Below are positions 1 through 5,408 of a stretch of 14,215 bases of DNA, piece after piece. Within the stretch, counting starts at the first letter, position 1; every line of letters starts with the position of its first letter. Under the pieces are notes generated by a model. It made no database searches. It had not been told where the DNA came from and worked only from the letters and a program-made list of their open reading frames with translations. Source of the stretch: an uncultured Riemerella sp. (lineage in GTDB: Bacteria; Bacteroidota; Bacteroidia; Flavobacteriales; Weeksellaceae). The stretch spans positions 1 through 14,215 of the forward strand of contig CALHQK010000031.1 in the NCBI GenBank assembly GCA_938037185.1, in the 5' to 3' direction. The translations under genes and the position numbers were made by a program.

Positions 1-117
1 ACCTACCTCAAAGGCAGCTCAGCCTACCTCAAAGGCACCTCTAACCACCTCAAAGGCACCTCAACCCACCTAAAAGGTAGCTCTAACCACCTCAGAGGTG
101 GGTTGAGCCAGTTCTGA
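1..117 (+). CDS. possible 3' end of a heptapeptide-repeat protein (partial, enters from left edge)
   Basis: The plus frame starting at base 1 is open to a TGA at 115-117 and encodes 38 residues built of seven-residue units of the form [YH]LKG[TS]S[ANT], ending in ...HLRGGLSQF. The other two plus frames are interrupted by stops. Several differences between units are synonymous (CTC/CTA, GGC/GGT, TCA/TCT) or conservative (ACC/AGC, AAA/AGA), as expected for a translated repeat. No start is visible because the frame runs off the window, and I recognise no family. Against coding: the same DNA forms a 12-bp inverted repeat (60-71 with 96-107), and a non-coding 23-nt array lies just downstream, so this could be repeat DNA that happens to be open. 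The gene 5' of it would decide. Confidence 0.4.
   Translation, partial: TYLKGSSAYLKGTSNHLKGTSTHLKGSSNHLRGGLSQF
5..109. repeat. 21-nt tandem repeat, five units
   Basis: Five consecutive 21-nt units start at 5, 26, 47, 68 and 89, each beginning ACCTCAAAGG or a close variant. Units 1-4 are highly alike. Unit 5 keeps its first half, but its second half (GGTGGGTTGAG) departs from the consensus and is the reverse complement of the unit 3/4 junction. The array may continue to the left of the window. Confidence 0.85.
60..107. repeat. 12-bp inverted repeat inside the 21-nt array
   Basis: CTCAACCCACCT at 60-71 is exactly complementary to AGGTGGGTTGAG at 96-107, with a 24-nt loop. A shorter alternative hairpin, CCACCTC/GAGGTGG at 87-93 and 95-101, sits inside it. 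No U-tract follows, so it does not look like a standard intrinsic terminator. Confidence 0.7.
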
Positions 118-214
118 ACCTATCACAAAAGCTCTTAAACAGAGGAAATATAGTTTTTTATACTATTTTCCTTGCTCCAAACCTAAGCAAGAACCCTCCT
201 ATCCTTTTAGGAGC

Positions 215-345
215 AACCGAATAATGCCGTTCAACACAACCAAACAACACTATTCGATGTAACCGAACAGCACTATTAGACATGACCGAACAGCACAATT
301 AATCATGACCGAACAGCACTGTTCAGTACAGCTGAACACACCACC
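215..345. repeat. 23-nt tandem repeat, five units plus a partial sixth
   Basis: Units start at 215, 238, 261, 284 and 307, with a partial one at 330. The consensus is close to AACCGAACAGCACTATT followed by a variable six bases. Units 3-5 share the GACCGAACAGCAC-type core almost exactly, and units 1-2 are more diverged. The period is not a multiple of three, so this is not a translated repeat. The last full unit contains GAACAG-CA-CTGTTC (311-324) and overlaps TGTTCAG/CTGAACA (320-326, 332-338), so the array ends in fold-back symmetry. The stretch 118-214 between the two arrays holds only weak hairpins (143-172 and 196-213) and no gene that I can see. Confidence 0.8.
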
Positions 346-354
346 CAAAAAGCG

Positions 355-387
355 AAAAGGCCTTAGCCCTGCGGGCTAAAACCTTTT
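355..387 (-). terminator. intrinsic terminator of the 743-aa protein gene
   Basis: This is a strong hairpin. The outer arms AAAAGG (355-360) and CCTTTT (382-387) pair, and the inner arms TTAGCCC (363-369) and GGGCTAA (373-379) pair around a 3-nt loop. Read on the minus strand it ends in TTTTCGCTTTTT. It lies 27 bases past the stop codon of the minus-strand gene. Confidence 0.8.
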
Positions 388-413
388 CTAATTTATATTA
401 CTATAAACCTTTT

Positions 414-2645
414 TTACTCTTTCATGCAACGGATTGCAAAACTAGAGGATACAGTATGTGGAACACCGCGATAGACATAAAGAAGATAACTCGTAGAGGT
501 ATTATCGCGAATCTTTCTAAAGAAATCAGGAATAACTGTAGTACTACCATAACTACTGTTAGGAAACATATCTCCTTTAGCATTAATGCTTCCGTAAGAT
601 GTATTCAATATATTATAAGTTGTATTATTATCATATCTCCATTTTTGTGCAGCAGAGTCCCATAAATAATCTGTAGTTGCCCCTATTGCCACATATTTTA
701 TAGTAACTTTACCTACTGATGTAGCCTGATTTATGCTAGAAACACCACTACTAGAATTATATGTCCATAATTTTGGTGCATAGTTGTAGTAGCCATTTCC
801 ATCAGGATATAAAGTCGTATTATCAGCATTTTTAAATCTATTAGATGGCAGACGCACAAAGAAATCCTTCATCCTATCAAAGGATTTAATCTTATCAATA
901 AGATAATTAAAATAATATCCATCCGCTACTTTAAAGCCTTTTGGGCATACCGCATCATTAGTATCTCCTATGGTTACAGGGAAACCTGTTGGATGAGTTG
1001 TTCCTGCATACCACATCGGTGTAGTATCCACACCATTGCTTTCAGTAGTTATTGTAGGAATTACCGTTTGGTTTTCCGAAGGCTGTGGTGGGTAGGTAGT
1101 GGTAGGGTTAGTGGTTGTTGAATATTTAAACTGCCATGTAGTAGCATTGGTATAGGTTACCAATTCATGCCCATCGGCAGGGCGCCCATACTGCCATAGA
1201 GAACCAAAGGCATTATAATCATTATGTTCTTTTGCCTGCTGTCCTGGGTCAAATACAGGGGAACCATATCGGGTATATTCTGCTCCTAAGTTGTTATTGA
1301 GCCACACTTGATTATTAAGAACTCCATTATAAAATGGGTTAGTATAATAATCATATTTCAATACTACCGGCACATAGATAAACTGGTGGTCATAGACATC
1401 AGTCCCGCCACTGCCTTTGGTTTTTATCGCAAATCTTCTATCTGGGATACCAGACATCAGCCTTACTACAAAATTTGCTTTCCGAGTACCGCCCTGTGTA
1501 GTGATGTATCTAAAGGTTGCTATTTCTATTCCTTTGTAATCCTGCCCCATACCGGATTGAAAATCTAATTTTTTTAGTGATATGTCCTGCCCCACTGCAG
1601 AAATTGTAGCCTTTATGTAGGTATCATCCTTACGAATAGTCTGTGAAGCCCAAGAAAGCTTTATTTTTCCTTCAGTGTTATCTTCTGTATGGGTATCATA
1701 AACAGGCAGCTCTATCCCAGGAAAAGCTGACAGCTGTACAGAGCCATGCCCTATAGCCGGATCTACTGTTATCGGGATATAGACCTCTACTCCTGTAGTA
1801 GGAATTTTCCCCTGAATATCTATCAATGGTTCAGTAGTAATACCATCTACATTCTGGGAAGTAGTCTCTGCGGTAGGTGTAGTAGGTCCGCTGTACGGCC
1901 AGTAGTCTGCATCATACACAGATACAAAAGAACGCTCGCCATCGAACAAAGTTACATACTGTGGTAACTGCGGTTCTGCCTGTGCCGTTACGATGGTTTG
2001 TGCTACATCATATATACCATTATGGGTAAATTTAGCTTTTAAGTTTCCTACTCTTGGTTTTCCCTGCAATGTATAGGTAATTATAACCTCTCTGCCTGGG
2101 GCTATAACCACAGAGCTTGCAGGATCTACACTTTTTACAGTTACAGGGCTGGTACTTATATCATCTGTAAGCTCGAGATCAGAAGAAGTTATAGTAGCAG
2201 CAGTAGAAGGTACAGTACCTGTGTTTTTAACCCTAAAAGTTACTTTGTTGTCATCTGTAAGGAATTCATTCGCTTTATAAACCCCGCTAAATCCTAACTG
2301 GGTAACAGTAAGAACAGCACTTGGGCTAGAGGGCGTATCCCCTTGGTTGTCCTGCTTGGTTCCGTCAGAACACTGCCAGTTGGTACCATTCCAGATGTCC
2401 ACACAATTCTTGTCTGTGTTATAGATCTGTAAACCGTTTACAAACTTGGTTCTGTCCATACCATTTCTCTCTGCTTGTGTAAGCTGCGGCAGGATGAACC
2501 CCTGCACTTCTGTTGCAGCTATACCTGCAGCCTTAGATACTTCTAATGACGCTCTGGGATTATCTGTATTAATCCCTACCTTGTGAGATTGGGAGTAAGC
2601 TGTTCCTACGCTCAAGGCTCCCAAAAGAATTAATGTCCTTTTCAT
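414..2645 (-). CDS. secreted modular protein with C-terminal Fibrobacter-succinogenes-type paralogous (FISUMP-like) domain
   Basis: The product is 743 aa with a signal peptide (residues 1-19, ending AYSQS), so it is exported. Residues 22-95 are the VGINTDNPRASLEV / GLQIYNTDKNCVDIWNGTNW module common at the start of flavobacterial surface proteins. Residues about 110-222 resemble an Ig-like or CARDB-type beta module (VTFRVKNTGTVPSTA...). A further beta-rich segment spans about 228-430. The last 300 residues (VWLNNNLGAEYTRYG, GSLWQYGRPADGH, CPKGFKVAD, ending SSSFAIRCMKE) match the style of the FISUMP domain, whose function is unknown. I see no T9SS sorting tail after the final RCMKE. It is flanked by its own promoter and terminator, so it is monocistronic. 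A role in adhesion or at the surface is inference. The ATG at 2645 is supported by the signal peptide directly after it. Confidence 0.85.
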   Translation of the reverse strand: MKRTLILLGALSVGTAYSQSHKVGINTDNPRASLEVSKAAGIAATEVQGFILPQLTQAERNGMDRTKFVNGLQIYNTDKNCVDIWNGTNWQCSDGTKQDNQGDTPSSPSAVLTVTQLGFSGVYKANEFLTDDNKVTFRVKNTGTVPSTAATITSSDLELTDDISTSPVTVKSVDPASSVVIAPGREVIITYTLQGKPRVGNLKAKFTHNGIYDVAQTIVTAQAEPQLPQYVTLFDGERSFVSVYDADYWPYSGPTTPTAETTSQNVDGITTEPLIDIQGKIPTTGVEVYIPITVDPAIGHGSVQLSAFPGIELPVYDTHTEDNTEGKIKLSWASQTIRKDDTYIKATISAVGQDISLKKLDFQSGMGQDYKGIEIATFRYITTQGGTRKANFVVRLMSGIPDRRFAIKTKGSGGTDVYDHQFIYVPVVLKYDYYTNPFYNGVLNNQVWLNNNLGAEYTRYGSPVFDPGQQAKEHNDYNAFGSLWQYGRPADGHELVTYTNATTWQFKYSTTTNPTTTYPPQPSENQTVIPTITTESNGVDTTPMWYAGTTHPTGFPVTIGDTNDAVCPKGFKVADGYYFNYLIDKIKSFDRMKDFFVRLPSNRFKNADNTTLYPDGNGYYNYAPKLWTYNSSSGVSSINQATSVGKVTIKYVAIGATTDYLWDSAAQKWRYDNNTTYNILNTSYGSINAKGDMFPNSSYGSTTVIPDFFRKIRDNTSTSYLLYVYRGVPHTVSSSFAIRCMKE

Positions 2646-2696
2646 ACTATTCCATTAATTTAATTGTTATACATTATTTTTAAAACACATAAAGAC

Positions 2697-2734
2697 GCGC
2701 CGGAGTTTTCCCCAAATAGGGAAAACTCCGGCGC
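2697..2734. repeat. perfect 16-bp inverted repeat in the leader of the 743-aa protein gene
   Basis: Arms at 2697-2712 and 2719-2734 (GCGCCGGAGTTTTCCC and its exact complement) flank a 6-nt loop. It lies 52 bases upstream of the start codon, within the predicted transcript. Neither side has a proper U-tract. It could be an attenuator, an mRNA-stabilising stem or an old terminator. Confidence 0.85.
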
Positions 2735-2795
2735 TATATAATCCATTAATTTGTTATTTGTCTCTGTTTTTGTCATCCTTTTGTGTGTTTTTGTG

Positions 2796-2817
2796 GGAAG
2801 GTTTTGTAAAGCCTTCC
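2796..2817. repeat. short hairpin in the same leader
   Basis: GGAAGG (2796-2801) pairs with CCTTCC (2812-2817). The stem can be lengthened by three A-U pairs past a mismatch. It falls close to the predicted 5' end of the minus-strand transcript. Confidence 0.5.
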
Positions 2818-2832
2818 GCATAAAATAGAGGA

Positions 2833-2865
2833 CAAAGGTATAAAAATTTTCTTAAATCCTGCAAA
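2833..2865 (-). promoter_or_regulatory. Bacteroidota-type promoter for the 743-aa protein gene
   Basis: On the minus strand TTTG (2862-2865) is followed after 21 nt by TACCTTTG (2833-2840), fitting the -33 TTG / -7 TAnnTTTG consensus. Transcription would begin near 2829, giving a leader of about 185 nt with two hairpins. The -33 element sits three bases beyond the edge of the 47-bp repeat. Confidence 0.65.
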
Positions 2866-2867
2866 TT

Positions 2868-2914
2868 TTTTATCCAAAAAACCAATATGCCAATAAGATA
2901 GAGGTAATAATCCC
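2868..2914. repeat. 47-bp direct repeat, left copy (duplicated end of the SpmA-SpmB gene)
   Basis: This is identical over 47 bases to 3905-3951. Read on the minus strand it encodes GIITSILLAYWFFG plus stop, the exact C-terminus of the downstream-right membrane protein, but here it is detached from that gene. Identity stops abruptly on both sides (a longer T run to the left, A against C at 2915/3952). Confidence 0.95.
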
Positions 2915-2992
2915 ACTATAAAAGTGTATAGGATTAACAAGAGACCAAATTTAACAGAAAAATAATAGCCCTCCATGTTTTGGTTACATTAG

Positions 2993-3163
2993 CAAGTTAT
3001 ATCCTTAAAACCGAATAAGATTTACAAGAATAGGAAAGTAATCTTCCTCAATCGATATAACGAAGTCACCAAACAGGGACACTGCAAATATTACGACCTG
3101 AATTATGGTTTTGCCAATTCTACAGAGAAATTTTATAAAAAATTTATAAAAAAAATTGTATGA
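2993..3163 (+). pseudogene. possible gene remnant upstream of hicA
   Basis: The plus frame from 2993 (after a TAG at 2990-2992) to the TGA at 3161-3163 is open for 56 codons and reads ...KVIFLNRYNEVTKQGHCKYY... and then ...STEKFYKKFIKKIV. It has no ATG or credible start, and its end overlaps the hicA promoter. The composition looks protein-like rather than random, so it may be the C-terminal stub of a gene carried in with the cassette. I recognise no family. It may also be a chance open frame in AT-rich DNA. Confidence 0.25.
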
Positions 3164-3186
3164 TGATAGAGTTTTTACTATCTTTG
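3156..3186 (+). promoter_or_regulatory. hicAB promoter
   Basis: TTG (3156-3158), a 20-nt spacer, then TATCTTTG (3179-3186) is an exact match to the -33/-7 consensus of Bacteroidota. Transcription would start near 3190, about 20 nt before the hicA ATG. The TTG that could be read as an in-frame upstream start codon is the -33 element instead. Confidence 0.8.
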
Positions 3187-3209
3187 ACAAGTCAAACAAT
3201 AACAAACAA

Positions 3210-3404
3210 ATGAAACCATTAAAAGTAAGCGAAATTATTAAGATGCTCCAAAAAGATGGGTGGTATCTTAAAGCACAGAAAGGCAGTCACAGACAATTTA
3301 AACACCCTGAAAAGAAAGGGAAAGTAACAGTAAATGGAAAGTCAAGTGACACATTAAGCCAAGAGTTATTAAATAGTATTTTTAAACAAGCGGGGTGGAA
3401 ATAA
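3210..3404 (+). CDS. hicA: HicA-type toxin (mRNA interferase)
   Basis: The protein is 64 aa, the usual length of the HicA family. These toxins have a small dsRBD-like fold and cleave mRNA in the cytoplasm until HicB binds them. The family motif GWYLKAQKGSHRQFKHP carries the catalytic histidine (H27), followed by K..TVNGKSSDTLSQELLNSIFKQAGW, the typical C-terminal helix. I chose the ATG at 3210 because an in-frame TTG at 3156 lies within the promoter and would add 18 non-family residues. hicB follows after 25 nt on the same transcript. It looks intact, with no truncation or loss of the key residue. It lies antisense to the flanking minus-strand genes and inside the direct-repeat-bounded cassette, as is common for accessory toxin-antitoxin modules. 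Confidence 0.92.
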   Translation: MKPLKVSEIIKMLQKDGWYLKAQKGSHRQFKHPEKKGKVTVNGKSSDTLSQELLNSIFKQAGWK

Positions 3405-3429
3405 GCCCCGCAAAAAATCAACAATAAAA

Positions 3430-3837
3430 ATGGAAAAAGTAAAAGTATTAGTAGGTTGGTCAGAAAACAATTATTCTGCCGTTTGTGATAGTATAAACGG
3501 CGTTGTGATAGATACTAACAAGGATTTAGAAGAATTAAAAAAGAGTTTCGCGGAAGTTTTTAAATTTCATGTGAAAGAGTCTTTGGAAGACGGCGATAAG
3601 TTGCCTGATTATATTGTGGCTGGCGAATATGAATTTGAATTTGAGTTACAAATATCCGCCATATTGCATAAATATGATGGTATCCTTACTCGTGCAGCGC
3701 TTTCAAGAGTAACAGGGATTAACCAAAAACAATTAGGTCACTACATGTCAGGGCATAGAAACCCAAGACCAAAGCAAAGAGAAAGAATTGTAAATGGAAT
3801 AAAAGATATAGGAAAAGAATTATTAAATGTTGTGTAG
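3430..3837 (+). CDS. hicB: HicB-type antitoxin with C-terminal HTH
   Basis: The protein is 135 aa. Residues 1-70 form the HicB partial RNase-H-like domain (VLVGWSENNYSAVCDSINGVVIDT, then the helix DLEELKKSFAEVFKFHV), which sequesters HicA. Residues about 84-125 are a helix-turn-helix of the XRE kind (LTRAALSRVTGINQKQLGHY followed by MSGHRNPRPKQRERI), expected to bind the operon promoter and repress it. It sits 25 nt after hicA, followed by a good intrinsic terminator. The order toxin-antitoxin and the HTH tail are standard for HicAB. The operator is probably around 3156-3200, but I cannot point to a clear palindrome there. Confidence 0.92.
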   Translation: MEKVKVLVGWSENNYSAVCDSINGVVIDTNKDLEELKKSFAEVFKFHVKESLEDGDKLPDYIVAGEYEFEFELQISAILHKYDGILTRAALSRVTGINQKQLGHYMSGHRNPRPKQRERIVNGIKDIGKELLNVV

Positions 3838-3868
3838 TTATTGTTTGACGACTTATTTACACAATGAA

Positions 3869-3896
3869 CCCTGCCACAATCGGCAGGGCTTTTTTA
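3869..3896 (+). terminator. intrinsic terminator of hicAB
   Basis: CCCTGCC (3869-3875) pairs with GGCAGGG (3882-3888) around a 6-nt loop, followed by CTTTTTT. It lies 31 nt after the hicB stop. It is a poor terminator for the opposite strand, where TTCATTG follows the stem. Confidence 0.9.
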
Positions 3897-3904
3897 AAAT
3901 AATA

Positions 3905-3951
3905 TTTTATCCAAAAAACCAATATGCCAATAAGATAGAGGTAATAATCCC
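3905..3951. repeat. 47-bp direct repeat, right copy (native end of the SpmA-SpmB gene)
   Basis: Identical to 2868-2914. This copy is in frame with the membrane protein gene and supplies its last 14 codons and stop (3907-3951), plus two flanking bases. Confidence 0.95.
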
Positions 3952-5310
3952 CACCAAATCTGCCAGAAGCATAGCCCCCACTGTATAGCGAGTATTCCTT
4001 ACTCCTACCGCTCCGAAATATACGGCGATGACATAGAAAGTAGTATCCGAACTACCCTGCAGAATGGCCGCCAGACGCGCTGGAAAGCTGTCTGCCCCGA
4101 AAGTAGTCATCGTGTCTATCATCATTCCTCTCGCTCCCGAACCGCTCAGAGGCTTTATGAGTGCCGTTGGCAGGGCATCTACAAAACGGCTGTCTATATG
4201 AGCTATATTTACCAGATATTTCATCCCATCGATGAGCAGGTCAAAAACACCGCTTGTCCTTAACAGGGAAATGGCAACGAGCATGCCCACCAAGTAAGGG
4301 ATAATTTTCACACAAGTGCTGAAGCCCTCTTTTGCGCCCTCTATAAAAGCCTCAAAAATGTTGATTTTTTTATAAATCCCTCCCTGCACGATGAGGAAAA
4401 ATATCAAAAGAATCAGTCCGTTGGAAATCAATTTGCTCACCGAATCCAGCTCCTCCCTGCTTAGCTTTACCAAAAAGAAAACCATCAGAGCTACGATGGC
4501 GGAAATACCCCCGATATAGGCCAGCACCACAGGCTGGAAGAGGTTTATTTTCTGTTTAATGGAAACAATTATCATCGCGGCCATAGTCGCGCAGAAAGTA
4601 GCAATCATCGTAGGCAGAAAAATGTCCGTAGGCGTGGCAGAATTGAGTGAAGACCGCACCGCAATGATGCTCACGGGAATCAATGTAAGTCCGCTGGCAT
4701 GAAGACAGAGGAACATAATCTGCGCATTGGTAGCTTTTTCTTTCTCTGGATTAAGGCTTTGCAGACTGTCCATGGCTTTGAGGCCAAAAGGCGTAGCGGC
4801 GTTGTCCAATCCCAATAAATTAGCACTAAAATTAAGCATCATCAGCCCAAAAGAAGGATGCCCTTTCGGCACTTCGGGGAAAAGCTTGGAGAAAAAGGGT
4901 TGTATCCATCGGCTCAGAAGATTGATGCCTCCTGCCTTTTCGGCTATGCTCATAAATCCCATAAAAAGCGTCATAATCCCTATAAGCTTGATGCAGATTT
5001 CCACCGCTGTACGGCTGGTTCCTATCACGCCATCCGCAGACTGCACTCTATACACCTTTACCGCTGACTTTTCTTCATCATATTGATAGTTTATCTTGTC
5101 TTTTTGAATGTTTTTATGCTCTTTAAGTTCTCTTTGAAGCCCCTCTCCTACTTCTGTGAGAGGTTTTACGGCAACTACGATGGTATCACCGCTTTTGCCG
5201 ACCACCATATCGTTATAAATAGCCTTATAATCATCCGAAAACATATATTTGAAACTCGCCACTAAAACAGCGATGAGGATAAAAGCACTCCATATTCTAC
5301 TTAAAGCCAT
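3907..5310 (-). CDS. SpmA-SpmB fusion, nucleoside-recognition (Gate) domain membrane protein
   Basis: The protein is 467 aa from the ATG at 5310. A longer frame from a TTG at 5379 adds 23 residues of AT-rich non-family sequence. An N-terminal membrane segment (residues 4-22) is followed by a soluble loop (about 25-95). Then comes the SpmA-like half, with NFSANLLGLDNAATPFGLKAM at 160-180. The SpmB-like half carries PLSGSGARGMMIDTM (387-401), FGADSFPARLAAILQGSSDT and YFGAVGVRNTRYT. Each half has several hydrophobic helices, so it is an inner-membrane protein. In spore formers SpmA and SpmB act in spore core dehydration. The fused form is common in Bacteroidota, which do not sporulate, and its substrate there is unknown; transport of a nucleoside-like or small solute is speculation. 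Its last 15 codons are duplicated at 2868-2914, beyond the hicAB cassette. No good terminator follows on this strand. Confidence 0.88.
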   Translation of the reverse strand: MALSRIWSAFILIAVLVASFKYMFSDDYKAIYNDMVVGKSGDTIVVAVKPLTEVGEGLQRELKEHKNIQKDKINYQYDEEKSAVKVYRVQSADGVIGTSRTAVEICIKLIGIMTLFMGFMSIAEKAGGINLLSRWIQPFFSKLFPEVPKGHPSFGLMMLNFSANLLGLDNAATPFGLKAMDSLQSLNPEKEKATNAQIMFLCLHASGLTLIPVSIIAVRSSLNSATPTDIFLPTMIATFCATMAAMIIVSIKQKINLFQPVVLAYIGGISAIVALMVFFLVKLSREELDSVSKLISNGLILLIFFLIVQGGIYKKINIFEAFIEGAKEGFSTCVKIIPYLVGMLVAISLLRTSGVFDLLIDGMKYLVNIAHIDSRFVDALPTALIKPLSGSGARGMMIDTMTTFGADSFPARLAAILQGSSDTTFYVIAVYFGAVGVRNTRYTVGAMLLADLVGIITSILLAYWFFG

Positions 5311-5327
5311 GATTGTATAAATTTCAA

Positions 5328-5335
5328 CAAAAATA
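5328..5335 (-). promoter_or_regulatory. possible -7 element for the SpmA-SpmB gene
   Basis: TATTTTTG on the minus strand fits TAnnTTTG and lies 17 nt before the start codon. No TTG is found at the usual -33 distance, so support is modest. Confidence 0.4.
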
Positions 5336-5373
5336 AAGATTTTATTTAAAAAATAATAATTTAACTTTCCATC

Positions 5374-5404
5374 TTGCAACTCTACAAAAGCTGTTTTATC
5401 TTTG
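5374..5404 (+). promoter_or_regulatory. promoter of the SprT-manC operon, near-leaderless
   Basis: TTG (5374-5376), a 20-nt spacer and TATCTTTG (5397-5404) have the same geometry as the hicA promoter. Only four bases separate the -7 element from the ATG at 5409, so the transcript would begin at or next to the start codon. Confidence 0.75.
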
Positions 5405-5408
5405 TGGC

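Larger units (their letters stand above)
2868..3951. mobile_element. putative integrated hicAB cassette bounded by gene-end direct repeats
   Basis: A segment with a 1,037-nt period (one repeat copy plus the cargo) lies between two identical 47-bp copies of the SpmA-SpmB gene's 3' end. The cargo is an AT-rich stretch with a possible gene remnant, a promoter, hicA, hicB and an intrinsic terminator. The layout is what integration into a gene end leaves: the target gene keeps an intact 3' end (right copy) and the displaced original end remains at the far side (left copy). No integrase or transposase is present, so it would have to be mobilised in trans, be a deletion remnant, or be a tandem-duplication product. 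Calling it mobile is inference. Confidence 0.45.

Noticed and set aside
215..345. CRISPR array
   Set aside because: The 23-nt units are contiguous with no unique spacers, and no cas gene is in the window.
2773..2976. 67-aa minus-strand frame crossing the left 47-bp repeat
   Set aside because: It reads the repeat in a different frame from the real gene, contains the predicted promoter of the 743-aa protein gene, and its product resembles no family. Most likely a chance frame created by the junction.
3005..3205. 66-aa minus-strand frame opposite the hicA promoter
   Set aside because: It is AT-rich and runs through the hicA promoter and the possible plus-strand remnant; there is no promoter of its own.
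5311..5379. N-terminal extension of the SpmA-SpmB protein from a TTG codon
   Set aside because: The added residues are AT-rich and unlike the family, and the likely -7 element lies inside them.
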